A DNA stretch of 64,000 bases from Anaerolineae bacterium (GTDB lineage: Bacteria; Chloroflexota; Anaerolineae; Aggregatilineales; UBA2796), in the NCBI GenBank assembly GCA_019637555.1, contig JAHBVK010000003.1, positions 1 to 64,000 on the forward strand, in the 5' to 3' direction. Within the stretch, counting starts at the first letter, position 1; each line of letters begins with the position of its first letter. The position numbers and the translations under genes were made by a program. Shown here piece after piece: positions 1-8,882 of this stretch. A model generated the notes under the pieces. It ran no database searches. It had not been told where the DNA came from and worked only from the letters and a program-made list of their open reading frames with translations.

Positions 1-408
1 GGCGGGCGCACCGGACAGCGGCTGCACGTTGACGAACAGCTTATCCGCTGAATATTTCTCGGTAGCGAATAACTCCGCCACGCGCCGCCGCGCCAATGAT
101 TCGATCAGGTTGGCGAACTCGGTGCCTTTGTAATAGCGCGGATCGGAGTAGCGGCGGAAGTGCGCCAGTCGCGTGTCGATGTCGAGGATTTCGTCCTCGC
201 TCATCTGCCGCGTCTCCTCATCGGGATAACCTTCCGCGTAAATGTTGTGGAAGGCAGACGATAACGCCTCGCGCACGGCATAGGGGATCGTGGACTCCGA
301 GGGAACCATGATCAGGCGGCGAATCTGGCGCTCGGACTCAAGGTTGATCAGATCGGCAACGGCTGGATCGAGATCGGACAGTGTGCCGCGAAAGAGCAAA
401 TCGTTCAT
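1..408 (-). CDS. glyA: Serine hydroxymethyltransferase, 5' part (runs off the window)
   Basis: The first 136 residues of a gene read leftward out of the window. The enzyme interconverts serine and glycine with tetrahydrofolate as one-carbon carrier, using PLP, in the cytosol. The reading shows the family pattern in order: a PSES segment followed by AVREAL, the AEGYP motif, a YYKG segment, a RR-x-AELF stretch and VNVQPLSGAPA near the window edge. Between AEGYP and RYYKG lie about 25 extra residues (ETRQMSEDEILDIDTRLAHF and flanks) that the short bacterial GlyA form lacks, so this is a long divergent variant. The ATG at 406-408 is the first in-frame start. The catalytic lysine lies beyond the window. 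Identification rests on motifs only, but they are specific. Confidence 0.85.
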   Translation of the reverse strand, partial: MNDLLFRGTLSDLDPAVADLINLESERQIRRLIMVPSESTIPYAVREALSSAFHNIYAEGYPDEETRQMSEDEILDIDTRLAHFRRYSDPRYYKGTEFANLIESLARRRVAELFATEKYSADKLFVNVQPLSGAPA

Positions 409-509
409 AAGTTAGCTGCTCGCGCTTCTCTCTCATGGTGATGCGTGGCGCTGATTGTAACACATGGCATCCAGAGGGTTAAAGCACAAAAATCCGATCT
501 AGTTGTTGG

Positions 510-3173
510 CTAACCGACCAGCCGCGCGGCGACCTCGCTCAATTTGGTTTCGGCAGCTTGCCGCTGTGCCTCCTCGATCTGTTCAGGGAACAGGGTGGCG
601 CTGAGCTGCACCATATCGGTTTCGGCGCGTTCGCGGGTGCGGGCGTCAATCGCTGGATGGGCGAGGATGAAACAGGTCAGTTGCAACGCCGATTCACGGT
701 TGCCGACGGCGAGATCAAGCGCGGCAAAGCCTTGAATCGCTGCTACTGCTAATGATTGGGCGCGGATACTCATCGCCTGCTGCAGTGCGTCGTGGAAATG
801 CTGCCGCGCCTCCGTTTGATCACCGAGCGCCAGTGCCGCCAAACCCAGATCGGTGAGCGCGGCACAGATGCCCCACTTGTAATTTGCCTGCTGACACAGC
901 GCCAACTGCTGCGCGAAGGCGGTTTGCGCCTGCTGATAATTTTTCAAACCACCGTAGGCATCGCCCAATGTGCCGTAGAGTGCCGCTTGTTTCTTAGCAT
1001 CATCGATCAGTTGCAGCGCCCGCTGCGCGTAGGTAATGGCTTTTTCGTAAGCGGCACCCGTCAGTGATTGTTTTGCTGCCAGCGCCGCATAGTGGGCTTC
1101 CTTCTCCAGATCGCCGCACGCGCCGTAATGATATGCCAGCGACGCGGTGTACTGGTTGATGTCCAGCAGGTGCACGCTTTCGATGGTGAGAGCGAGACGG
1201 CGATGCAGATAACCGCGCATTTCGGCGGGCAGATCGGAGAGGATGCTTTCGCGCAGTTTATCGTGTGCGAAACGCCACAACTCCTCGCGCACTTCGATCA
1301 CAGCGGTATCCCCGACGATGTTCAGCCATTCATCGAAATCCTGTGCATCGTCGGTGAGCGCACGCAGCACCTTGAGATCGAGATCGCGTCCGGCGACGGC
1401 GGCGATGCGCAGCAGCGAATGTGCCGACTCCGGCACGCGGCTGATGCGGCGGCGGATGATCTGCTCGATGCCGCCAGCCACAATATGCTCCGGCAACTGC
1501 ATCCCGCCAACGCTGCTCAATCTGCCCGCCTGTTCGGAGAGCGCGCGCATGATCTCGACCAGAAAGAAGGCATTGCCCTCCGTTTCCTGCTTAAGCAGCG
1601 CGATCAGGCGCGGACGACGCCCCACTTCACCGAGGATGGCGATGCTTAATTCCTCGATGCCATCATCATCGAGGCGCTTCAGCTTCATGTGCGGGATTAG
1701 GTCGAGCTGCGCGGGCAGATCGGGACGCTCGTCGTCGCGGTAACTGCCGAGAATGAGCAGCGGTAGTTTGCTGGACAGCGCCGCCAAGCGCAGCAGCACG
1801 CCCAGACTTTCCTGCGTTGCCCAGTGCAAATCTTCAAGGATGATCAATACCGGATGCGGCTGCCGCTGCAAGAGTGCTTCGATGGTGGTGAGCAGACGAC
1901 CCTGCGCCAGCATCGGGCTGACTTCGGGCGCATCCTTGACCTCTCTGCCAATCAGCGAGGCAATGTCGGGCACGACTGCTTTGAGTACACTCGCCTCCTC
2001 GTCACCGAGATCGACGTTGAGGGTTAACATCCTGAGCGGTGTGCGCCACATCTGGTAGGGTGCGTTGCCTTCCGCCAGATTCTGACCGCGCACCGCGATC
2101 ACGCCCTGCACCAGCGCCTGCGTACGCAGTTCATCCAACAAGCGCGTCTTGCCCGATCCACTTTCGCCGCCAATGATCAAGGCACTGCCGTGCCCCTGTA
2201 TCGCTCGAGTCAGCATGTCCAACAGTTGATTGTATTCGCTGGTGCGCCCGACGAAGCGCGCCGCCTGCAAGTAGCTGTCGCGAATCGCGCCCGTCTCGAC
2301 GGGTACGGGCAAGCCCACCGCCTCACTAAAGGCGGCTACTGCTTCTTCCGCCGTCTGATAGCGGTTGTTGGGGTCTTTCTGTAATAAACGCTCGACCACA
2401 CCGCGCAGCACTTCCGAACGGATCAGGCTGAGATCGGGCAGCTTGTCCAGCGTTTCATCGATCACGGCTTGTGTACCTTGCGAGGAATAGAGCGATGCGC
2501 CTGTGAGAATCTCGAAGGCGATGACACCGACGGCAAACAGATCGGACTGCGGGCTGACGGGCTTGCCGATCAGCACTTCCGGCGCGATGTAGCCCACCGT
2601 GCCAGCGATCTGCTCCGGCTTATCGACGATCTCCTCGGTGGTTTGTGACAAGCCGAAATCCAGCACCTTGACTTGATCCCCGACTACTAGAATATTGCCC
2701 GGTTTGAGGTCGCGGTGGATAATGCCGCGCCGATGCAGATATGCCAGCGCCATGCACAACTGCGCCAATAACTGTGCTTTGCGCTGCGGCGTCTGTCCCC
2801 ACGTCACCCGAAGCAGAGATTTGGCATCTTTAAGCAGTTCCATGGTGAAGTAGGGCTGGCGATTGGAGTCGAAGCCGTAATCGAGCACGCTGTTGACGTT
2901 GGGATGGCGCAGTGATGCCATCAAGCGGAATTCCTGCGCCAACGCCAGATAGAGTTCGTTCATTTCGCGGGCGCTGTTCATGGTCAGGCTGGAGCCGAAA
3001 CTGAGTTTGCCCGGTGGCAGCAGCACACGCTTGAGCGCGATCTCAGTCCCCGTCAGACGATCCACCGCTGCGTAGACCGCCCCCATCCCCCCCTTGCCCA
3101 GTTCTTTCTTCAGCAAGTAGCGATTGCTGACGGTATTGGCATTGGGCACTTTCGAGGCACTGAAAAATGTCAT
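510..3173 (-). CDS. Ser/Thr protein kinase fused to AAA-type ATPase and TPR repeats (PknK-like)
   Basis: An 887-residue soluble signalling protein. The N-terminal kinase has a glycine loop GKGGMG (26-31), a lysine in IALKRV (about 48), HRDLKPGN (about 153-160), DFG (about 172) and APE (about 197), so it should be active. A linker leads to an ATPase module with Walker A GGESGSGKT (about 335-343) and Walker B LIILEDLHWA (about 443-452), the pattern of STAND/AAA regulators such as PknK and MalT. The last 200 residues read as TPR-like helical repeats (for example YAQRALQLIDDAKKQAALYG). No membrane segment is seen, unlike the second kinase in this window at 43-45 kb. No HTH is visible at the C-terminus, so a direct DNA-binding role is not supported. 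It is transcribed alone, divergently from the DoxX gene. Confidence 0.9.
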   Translation of the reverse strand: MTFFSASKVPNANTVSNRYLLKKELGKGGMGAVYAAVDRLTGTEIALKRVLLPPGKLSFGSSLTMNSAREMNELYLALAQEFRLMASLRHPNVNSVLDYGFDSNRQPYFTMELLKDAKSLLRVTWGQTPQRKAQLLAQLCMALAYLHRRGIIHRDLKPGNILVVGDQVKVLDFGLSQTTEEIVDKPEQIAGTVGYIAPEVLIGKPVSPQSDLFAVGVIAFEILTGASLYSSQGTQAVIDETLDKLPDLSLIRSEVLRGVVERLLQKDPNNRYQTAEEAVAAFSEAVGLPVPVETGAIRDSYLQAARFVGRTSEYNQLLDMLTRAIQGHGSALIIGGESGSGKTRLLDELRTQALVQGVIAVRGQNLAEGNAPYQMWRTPLRMLTLNVDLGDEEASVLKAVVPDIASLIGREVKDAPEVSPMLAQGRLLTTIEALLQRQPHPVLIILEDLHWATQESLGVLLRLAALSSKLPLLILGSYRDDERPDLPAQLDLIPHMKLKRLDDDGIEELSIAILGEVGRRPRLIALLKQETEGNAFFLVEIMRALSEQAGRLSSVGGMQLPEHIVAGGIEQIIRRRISRVPESAHSLLRIAAVAGRDLDLKVLRALTDDAQDFDEWLNIVGDTAVIEVREELWRFAHDKLRESILSDLPAEMRGYLHRRLALTIESVHLLDINQYTASLAYHYGACGDLEKEAHYAALAAKQSLTGAAYEKAITYAQRALQLIDDAKKQAALYGTLGDAYGGLKNYQQAQTAFAQQLALCQQANYKWGICAALTDLGLAALALGDQTEARQHFHDALQQAMSIRAQSLAVAAIQGFAALDLAVGNRESALQLTCFILAHPAIDARTRERAETDMVQLSATLFPEQIEEAQRQAAETKLSEVAARLVG

Positions 3174-3399
3174 GTGGCTTGCTCCCTGTATACGCGCTGA
3201 TTATGCCACATGGCGGTAGTCAGATGGGTAATCTGTGATGGCAATGTGATCTGCGATCTGTCATTTGCACGTTGTGACAATCTGTGCGTGAACAATGACA
3301 ACCCTCACTACAGGGGGAGGGGTGCGCGGTGCTATTCTGTTGTCATAGTCACTTGCCGGAAAAATGGGAATTCCCGGTAAGTTGGAGGAGGATAAAATC

Positions 3400-4011
3400 A
3401 TGGTCGCTAATCGTGTTACTACTAACTCTGGTCAGATCGTTGAAAATCCGCCGTTGGCTCGGCTGCTGTTCGACGACAAACGGCTCGCCGCTGTGTGGCT
3501 GGTCGTCCGCGTATTAGTCGGTTGGGAGTGGTTGCAAGCTGGTTGGCATAAGGTGACTGACCCCGGGTGGGTGCAGACCGGTGAAGCGCTGAAGGGCTTC
3601 TGGACACGCATCGCCGCTATCCCTGAAACTGGTTCGCCAGTGATCAAGTATGATTGGTATCGCAGCTTCATTCAGGGCATGTTGGACAGCGGTTCCTATA
3701 CATGGTTCGCCAAGGTGATCGCCTTCGGTGAGACCGCCATCGGTATCGGCTTGATCCTCGGTGCGTTCGTCGGTGTCGCCGCCTTCTTTGGCGCGGTGAT
3801 GAACTGGAACTTCATTATGGCAGGTTCCACCAGCTCGAACCCCATCCTGTTCGTCGGCGCTATCTTCCTAGTGCTGTCGTGGAAAATCGCTGGATACTAC
3901 GGTCTGGATCGCTATCTGCTGCGCTACTTGGGAACGCCATGGCAGCATGAAGCGAAGGTACAAACCACCAAGTTATCCGCATCCATCGTACCTGAAAGCG
4001 CAGGAGACTAA
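3400..4011 (+). CDS. DoxX/DoxD-family membrane protein
   Basis: A 203-residue integral membrane protein. The start at 3400 is preferred over an upstream in-frame ATG (3364) because a strong Shine-Dalgarno (GGAGGAGGA, 3384-3392) sits just before it. The pattern of hydrophobic segments (VWLVVRVLVGWEWLQAGWHK; AKVIAFGETAIGIGLILGAF; VGVAAFFGAVMNWNFIMAG; LFVGAIFLVLSWKIAGYYG) and the early arginine plus GWEWLQAGWHK match DoxX/DoxD proteins, some of which are quinone-linked thiosulfate oxidoreductase subunits. The partner DoxA-type gene is not adjacent, so the substrate is unknown. A hairpin at 4078-4114 closes the unit, so it appears monocistronic. Confidence 0.8.
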   Translation: MVANRVTTNSGQIVENPPLARLLFDDKRLAAVWLVVRVLVGWEWLQAGWHKVTDPGWVQTGEALKGFWTRIAAIPETGSPVIKYDWYRSFIQGMLDSGSYTWFAKVIAFGETAIGIGLILGAFVGVAAFFGAVMNWNFIMAGSTSSNPILFVGAIFLVLSWKIAGYYGLDRYLLRYLGTPWQHEAKVQTTKLSASIVPESAGD

Positions 4012-4077
4012 ACTCCTAACGTCCAAACGGACTAACCAAACAAACCCCCACACTTCATTCGTGTGCCAGAGTTGAGA

Positions 4078-4114
4078 TATAGCAGGGATGAGTTAACAGC
4101 TTATCCCTGCTATA
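4078..4114 (+). terminator. Hairpin after the DoxX gene
   Basis: A perfect 12-bp stem (tatagcagggat at 4078-4089 with atccctgctata at 4103-4114), a 13-base loop, then ctgtttgct. The following T-run is weak, so this may be a factor-independent terminator or a transcript-stabilising hairpin. Confidence 0.55.
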
Positions 4115-4169
4115 CTGTTTGCTACTATCCTCTGCCACTGATGGCGCACACGAAAACTTAGTCACTGCT

Positions 4170-4859
4170 ATGAGCAACCGTACCCAAGCCCCCGCTAAAC
4201 CCAAGCCCGGTACTAAATATCCGCTGCTGATTTACCGCGATCTGGCAAACCGCTTCCGTCCCGCCGCGATCCTGATGTTCGTCGCGGGGTTGGTGGCGCA
4301 AATTCCGCGTTTTATCCCAGAAGCGCGTTTGGAAGGCACGATCTTGAGTTACGAGCAGTTATCATGGCTCGGCGCGCTGCTGCTGTTAATCGGCTTGGCG
4401 CTGTGGATCGCCGCGATTTACCGCGAACGCCGTGCTTATGTGCAGTGCCGCGCCGAAGGGCTGCGAATCCGCACCGCTGGCAGCAAGATCACCGTGCCCT
4501 ACAACACGATCAATGTGGTTAAGCCTGTGCGCGTCGGGGATTTGTTCCCCAGAGAATCGTTGAAGGGTAATCTACGATTCGCCCGTTCGCACCTTGCGGA
4601 GACCGCCGTCGAAATGGTGATCAGTCAACCGCCGATCCCGATGGAGAAACTGCGCCGCCGCCTGCATCCGCTGGTGCTCAGCCCGCGCGAACAGGGTTTC
4701 GTCTTTCTGGTAGCGTATCCCACCAAACTGACGATGGAGATCGATAATTATCTGGAGCAAACGCGGCGGATGTATGATGCTGATTCGCAGCGCTACCTCG
4801 ATCCGATTGAACGGGCGGCTTATGTCAGCAGTGGTCGGCGTCCGGGGCGCGATGGGTAG
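4170..4859 (+). CDS. Two-TM membrane protein of unknown function
   Basis: A 229-residue protein with two close membrane segments (AAILMFVAGLVAQIPRF and WLGALLLLIGLALWIAAIY, roughly residues 30-95), followed by a soluble region of about 130 residues beginning RERRAYVQCRAEGLRIRTAG. The segment with KITVPYNTINVVKPVRVG resembles the strand pattern of bacterial PH-like domains, but that is a guess. The start at ATG 4170 is chosen because residues upstream of it look non-coding; no clear ribosome binding site is visible. It is flanked by hairpins at 4078-4114 and 4907-4936, so it is probably its own unit. I do not recognise a named family. Confidence 0.6.
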   Translation: MSNRTQAPAKPKPGTKYPLLIYRDLANRFRPAAILMFVAGLVAQIPRFIPEARLEGTILSYEQLSWLGALLLLIGLALWIAAIYRERRAYVQCRAEGLRIRTAGSKITVPYNTINVVKPVRVGDLFPRESLKGNLRFARSHLAETAVEMVISQPPIPMEKLRRRLHPLVLSPREQGFVFLVAYPTKLTMEIDNYLEQTRRMYDADSQRYLDPIERAAYVSSGRRPGRDG

Positions 4860-4906
4860 AGTACAGCCTCAACGGCTTGTCCGACGTTCATTTGGCTGAC
4901 CTTGGA

Positions 4907-4936
4907 GTAGAGGTGAGGTTACAACCTCACCTCTAC
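4907..4936. terminator. Bidirectional hairpin between convergent genes
   Basis: A perfect 14-bp inverted repeat (gtagaggtgaggtt / aacctcacctctac) with a 2-base loop, lying between the end of the membrane-protein gene (+) and the end of the DinB gene (-). Its position fits a shared terminator; there is no strong T-run. Confidence 0.5.
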
Positions 4937-4981
4937 TTCAGTCTACATGCCAGTTCAGCGATCTTAGCTGCGTCGATATCT

Positions 4982-5455
4982 TTACCCGATGCTATCCTTG
5001 ACCGATTGGGGCACCGCTTTGTTCATCCCCTTCATGTAGATCGACAGCTTACCGAAGAAGATCAGCAGCGCCTGCAAATAAATATCCAGTTGTACATCAA
5101 GGGGTACTTGCCAGCCGCCGCGATCCACCGTCTTTTTCAGATCTGCCTCTGAGAAGCCAGCAACCGTCTGCTTCATCTCCGCGTCCAGCGTTTCAAACCA
5201 CGCCTTTAGCTTGCTGACGCTGCTTGCCAAGCCAGCTTGCTTGTTGCGATAGTCGAAGTTTTGCGTCAGTGTTTTGAACGACTGCAAATAGGAATGCTCG
5301 ATCTCGCCCAGTTCGCGGAATAGATCACCGAGCGTCCTATTCTCGCCACCCGGATTAAACGCCAGATCAGCATCGCTCAGGCTGTCTAGCACCTGATTGC
5401 GCATCCCGTGCGTACCCTCTATCCACGACCACTTCATCTCGCTTACTTCGCTCAT
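4982..5455 (-). CDS. DinB-family (four-helix bundle) protein
   Basis: A 157-residue soluble helical protein. The run MKWSWIEGTHGMRNQVLDSL, the TLGDLFRELGEIEHSYLQSF segment, and the later VPLDVQLDIYLQALLIFFGK helix fit DinB/YfiT-like proteins, where three histidines usually bind a metal. Here a histidine is seen at H-SY in helix 2 and one in EGTHGM, but the C-terminal HxxxH pair is replaced by LDIYLQALLIFF, so metal binding may be lost or altered. The start at 5455 is chosen because AGGAG lies 8 bases upstream; an ATG at 5485 is also in frame. Related proteins act in thiol-dependent detoxification; no substrate can be inferred. Confidence 0.6.
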   Translation of the reverse strand: MSEVSEMKWSWIEGTHGMRNQVLDSLSDADLAFNPGGENRTLGDLFRELGEIEHSYLQSFKTLTQNFDYRNKQAGLASSVSKLKAWFETLDAEMKQTVAGFSEADLKKTVDRGGWQVPLDVQLDIYLQALLIFFGKLSIYMKGMNKAVPQSVKDSIG

Positions 5456-5554
5456 CAGCTCTGCTCCTGCTTCGCAATAGAACATATGAGCAATAGTATG
5501 CCAGAAATCGTGCTACACTTATTGTAAAAACGCGACAGGAATGACTGCTGGATC

Positions 5555-6139
5555 ATGGCGCTGAACATCCTTAACGTCGGCTACGACTCGACCAACTACT
5601 ATGTACTGGCGGATAGCACTCCAAAGCTGCTAATCGATGTTGGCTGGTCGGGCACACTGGCTAAATTGCAGCACCAGTGCAAGCGACTCGGCATCCCATT
5701 AGCACAGATCAAGCATCTGCTGGTCACGCACTACCACCCCGATCACGCTGGGCTGGCACAGGAACTAAAGCAACTGGGCGTCAAGCTGATTGTGGTGGAC
5801 ACCCAGCAAACGGCGATCCCGCTGCTGCGTACTCACATGAAACCGGAGCATAAGTACGTAGACATCGATCTCCGCGATAATCAAGTGATCACACTTGATA
5901 ACAGCCGTGCCTTTCTGTCAAGCATTGGCATCGCAGGCGCGATCATCAGCACGCCGGGACATTCTGATGACAGCATCACGCTGATTCTGGATGACGGCGC
6001 GGCATTCACGGGCGATCTGACGAATCCGGTGCTGATCCTCGATCCGTCAGAGGAAAGCGGCGTTAGTTGGGACAAGATTCGTGCAGCGGGAGGCAAGCGC
6101 ATTCACCCCGGTCACGGTCCGATCTGGACGCTGGATTAA
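5555..6139 (+). CDS. Metallo-beta-lactamase-fold hydrolase
   Basis: A 194-residue cytosolic MBL-fold protein. The metal site is visible: THYHPDHAGL (HxHxDH, about residues 59-67), TPGHSDDS (about 133) and FTGDL (about 150), with a last histidine in IHPGHGPIW near the C-terminus. This matches the glyoxalase II-like branch, whose members hydrolyse thioesters, lactones or phosphoesters. It stands 25 bases before an AraC-type regulator and an Imm-5-like gene in the same direction, and the three may be co-transcribed. Substrate unknown. Confidence 0.85.
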   Translation: MALNILNVGYDSTNYYVLADSTPKLLIDVGWSGTLAKLQHQCKRLGIPLAQIKHLLVTHYHPDHAGLAQELKQLGVKLIVVDTQQTAIPLLRTHMKPEHKYVDIDLRDNQVITLDNSRAFLSSIGIAGAIISTPGHSDDSITLILDDGAAFTGDLTNPVLILDPSEESGVSWDKIRAAGGKRIHPGHGPIWTLD

Positions 6140-6164
6140 TGGACTAACTTAGCGGAGGAGCGCC

Positions 6165-6965
6165 TTGACCAAGGCAAACGGCATTCTAAAACCCAAACAG
6201 GCGGAGCAGAAATTCGAGCTGACCCGCCATCTGCCCACAGCCGCCGATCTCGCCTATTTCGTGGTGCGTTACTGGATCGTCAGTTGGGATTTGCGCGGAC
6301 AGCCTCCCTATCTACAGGAAAACATTCCCAACCCCTGCGTGAATCTGGTGATTGAACGTGGCAAATCGCGAGTTTACGGGGTGGAGACGGGCAAATCGTC
6401 GGTGCTGTTGCAAGGCAAAGCATCCGCATTCGGCGTCAAATTCAGACCCGGCGGCTTCTATCCCTTCCGCAAGCAGCCTATTGTCCAGCTCACTGACACC
6501 TCGATCAGCCTGCGCGAGGCGTTCGGAGTCGCTGTCGATTGCACAGCATTGGAGCAAGCAATCCTCGCTGCCGACGATCACGCGGTGATGATCCGGTTGT
6601 TCGAGGACTTCCTGCGCGCTCACCTCCCCGCCGCCGATCCAACCGTCGCGCAGATCAACCAGATCGTTGATCGCATCAGCGCAGATCGGACGATCACCCG
6701 CGTTGACGACATTGCGGATCGCCTCAACATCAGCAAGCGCACTTTGCAGCGATTGTTCCGCCAGTACGTCGGCGTCAGCCCTAAGTGGGTGATCCAGCAC
6801 TACCGCTTGCACGATGCCGCCGATCAACTGGCGAACGGCGAAGCACCCGATCTCTCCGCGCTGGCGTTGAATCTCGGCTATTTCGATCAGGCGCACTTCA
6901 TCAAGGATTTCAAAGCGATGGTCGGCAGCACGCCGCTGGAATACGCAAAACTGGCAGGGGTGTAA
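6165..6965 (+). CDS. AraC-family transcriptional regulator
   Basis: A 266-residue regulator. It starts with TTG at 6165, supported by GGAGG at 6153-6157 and by the absence of a nearby ATG in frame. The C-terminal third holds the two helix-turn-helix motifs of AraC proteins: VDDIADRLNISKRTLQRLFR (about 190-209) and LSALALNLGYFDQAHFIKDF (about 235-254) followed by VGSTPLEY. The N-terminal half (YWIVSWDLRGQPPYLQENIP; VFGVKFRPGGFYPF-type run) is of the DUF6597 type, a probable ligand-binding domain. The next gene begins one base after its stop, so both are surely co-transcribed and probably translationally coupled. Confidence 0.88.
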   Translation: MTKANGILKPKQAEQKFELTRHLPTAADLAYFVVRYWIVSWDLRGQPPYLQENIPNPCVNLVIERGKSRVYGVETGKSSVLLQGKASAFGVKFRPGGFYPFRKQPIVQLTDTSISLREAFGVAVDCTALEQAILAADDHAVMIRLFEDFLRAHLPAADPTVAQINQIVDRISADRTITRVDDIADRLNISKRTLQRLFRQYVGVSPKWVIQHYRLHDAADQLANGEAPDLSALALNLGYFDQAHFIKDFKAMVGSTPLEYAKLAGV

Positions 6966-6966
6966 T

Positions 6967-7446
6967 ATGGCTAAAGTCAAATTCTCGCTGGCAAACAAAG
7001 ACGCGGCGACGATGGCGCTGATGGAAAAAACTGACCACAGGACCTTGATGCGCTGGGCGCTGGATTGTGCCGAGCGCGTGATGCCCTATTTCGAGCAAAA
7101 CTATCCCGACGACAAACGTCCACGTCAGGCAATCGAAGCGGGTGAAACATGGTTCGCCACCGGTGTATTCAAGATGACGGTGATCCGCAAGGCGTCGCTT
7201 GATGCCCACGCCGCTGCCCGTGATGTTGGCGAAGATAATCCGGCGCGTTCGGCGGCACATGCGGCTGGTCAGGCGGTGGCAACGGCACACGTTCCCTCAC
7301 ATGCCATTGGTGCTGCTAACTACGCATTGCAAGCGCTTCACCGCGCGGCTGCTCCTAGCGACACTGGTTCAGTGACCAGCAAGGAACGAGAATGGCAGTA
7401 TCAACATCTGCTGGAACTGGGTAAGGCAAGTGCTGAAGGCGGGTAA
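6967..7446 (+). CDS. Imm-5-like (putative immunity domain) protein
   Basis: A 159-residue soluble helical protein. The opening RTLMRWALDCAERVMPYFEQ followed by DDKRPRQAIEAGETWF and the alanine/histidine-rich second half (AARSAAHAAGQAVATAHVPS-like) match the family annotated as Imm-5-like, a stand-alone relative of polymorphic-toxin immunity proteins often found beside AraC-type regulators. It begins one base after the AraC gene. No toxin gene or toxin-like ORF is seen within the window, so a real immunity function is unproven here. Confidence 0.65.
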   Translation: MAKVKFSLANKDAATMALMEKTDHRTLMRWALDCAERVMPYFEQNYPDDKRPRQAIEAGETWFATGVFKMTVIRKASLDAHAAARDVGEDNPARSAAHAAGQAVATAHVPSHAIGAANYALQALHRAAAPSDTGSVTSKEREWQYQHLLELGKASAEGG

Positions 7447-7667
7447 CTGTATTCAATTGCCGACTCCAGGTTCAGTTCTAGACAGGTATCCCTAGCCTAA
7501 ATCTCCTCAAAATTCTCAGCCCTCATTTTTCTGCTCAAAATGCAAAAATGACAGTTAACTCTGCTCAAAAGTGAGACAAACGTCGCCCTGCACAAGGAAT
7601 TTTTTCCGTTGTATCCTATCTTTCACATCGAACAAACGTTCTCATTTCGGGCGATGGAATCTAGGAT

Positions 7668-8882
7668 ATGGATCGGAATATGCGCCTACTCTGGCTCTCT
7701 AACTGGTGTGATAACACAGGCTACGGCAATCAGACACGGCTGTTTGTACCGATGCTGCAATCCGTCGGTTTGAGCATGGCGGTTGCGGCGTTCTGGGGCG
7801 TCGAAGCGCAGCCCGCCCGCACCAACGACGGAATCATCTTGCTGCCGCGAGTCTCGCATCCGTATATGAACGACGTGATCGACTCACACTACCGTTATCA
7901 CCGCGCCGATGCCGTGATCACGCTGATCGATCCGTTTGTGCTGGATGAACGCGTGTATGCTGATCTTCATTGGGTGGCATGGACGCCCATCGACGGCGAA
8001 CCGATCCTGCCCGCGACGGCGCAGGTGCTGCAATCTGCGCGGCGAGTCTGGGCGATGTCCCGCTTCGGGGAACGCTTGCTGCATCAGGCGGGCTTCTCGA
8101 ATGTGGACTATGTGCCGCACGGAGTCGATGCACAGACGTTTCATCCGATTGATCGGGATGAGGCGCGGGCACGGTTGAAGCAGGAAGTCGGACTCGATCT
8201 GGCGAAGCGCTTCGTGGTCATGATCAACGCGGCGAACAAAGGCACACCCTCACGCAAAGGATTCTACGAGGCTTTCGCTGCCTTCAAAGTGTTCAGTGAT
8301 GCTCATCCAGAGGCGATCCTGTACGTTCATAGCGAACAGATCGGCTTATACGGCGGCGAACAACTGCCTACGCTGGCGCAGATGGTCGGACTAGCACCGG
8401 AGAAAATCCTCTACGCGCCACAGTATCACTATGTCTGCGGGATGCTGCCGCCGCGCTATCTGAACGACTGCTATAACGCCAGCGATGTGCTGCTGCATCC
8501 CGCACACGGCGAAGGATTCGGCATCCCGCTGGTGGAAGCGCAGATGGCAGGCTTGCCCGTGATCACCACCGACTTCAGCGCCATGAGCGAATTGTGCTTC
8601 GCGGGCTGGAAGGTACAGGGATTACCGTTCATGCCCGCCAGCGGGACCCTCCACCGTCTGCCGCTGATACCGCCACTGATCGAGGCATTGGAAGCGAGTT
8701 ATCAGCAGCGCGGCGATCTCTCGTTGCGGCAGCAAGCGCAAAATGGCGCACAGGATTACGCTGCTGATGTAGTCTTTGAGCGTCATCTACTACCCGCGAT
8801 CCACAAGATCGCCGACGAGATCGACGCCAAACGGGCGAGGCGCGAACAGCGCGAAGGAATACGCGAGATCACACGGCAATGA
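7668..8882 (+). CDS. Glycosyltransferase, GT4-like (GT-B fold)
   Basis: A 404-residue cytosolic glycosyltransferase. The N-terminus (LLWLSNWCDNTGYGNQTRLF) is typical of phage- and mobile-element-linked GT4 relatives, and the C-terminal domain carries the sugar-nucleotide site HPAHGEGFGIPLVEAQMAGL, an E-x7-E motif, at about residue 280. Acceptor and sugar are unknown. It and the next glycosyltransferase stand immediately before the phage-structural cassette and share its direction. The last codons (ending ITRQ) and stop lie inside the palindromic repeat at 8872-8891, so the repeat appears to have supplied the stop codon. An alternative start is ATG 7680. Confidence 0.82.
   Translation: MDRNMRLLWLSNWCDNTGYGNQTRLFVPMLQSVGLSMAVAAFWGVEAQPARTNDGIILLPRVSHPYMNDVIDSHYRYHRADAVITLIDPFVLDERVYADLHWVAWTPIDGEPILPATAQVLQSARRVWAMSRFGERLLHQAGFSNVDYVPHGVDAQTFHPIDRDEARARLKQEVGLDLAKRFVVMINAANKGTPSRKGFYEAFAAFKVFSDAHPEAILYVHSEQIGLYGGEQLPTLAQMVGLAPEKILYAPQYHYVCGMLPPRYLNDCYNASDVLLHPAHGEGFGIPLVEAQMAGLPVITTDFSAMSELCFAGWKVQGLPFMPASGTLHRLPLIPPLIEALEASYQQRGDLSLRQQAQNGAQDYAADVVFERHLLPAIHKIADEIDAKRARREQREGIREITRQ

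Noticed and set aside
1068..1743. Long plus-strand ORFs opposite the PknK-like kinase
   Set aside because: They are shadows of the minus-strand kinase gene; no ribosome sites and no domain-like pattern.
6967..7446. Toxin-immunity locus
   Set aside because: Only the immunity-like gene is seen; the neighbours are an AraC regulator and an MBL hydrolase, not a toxin.
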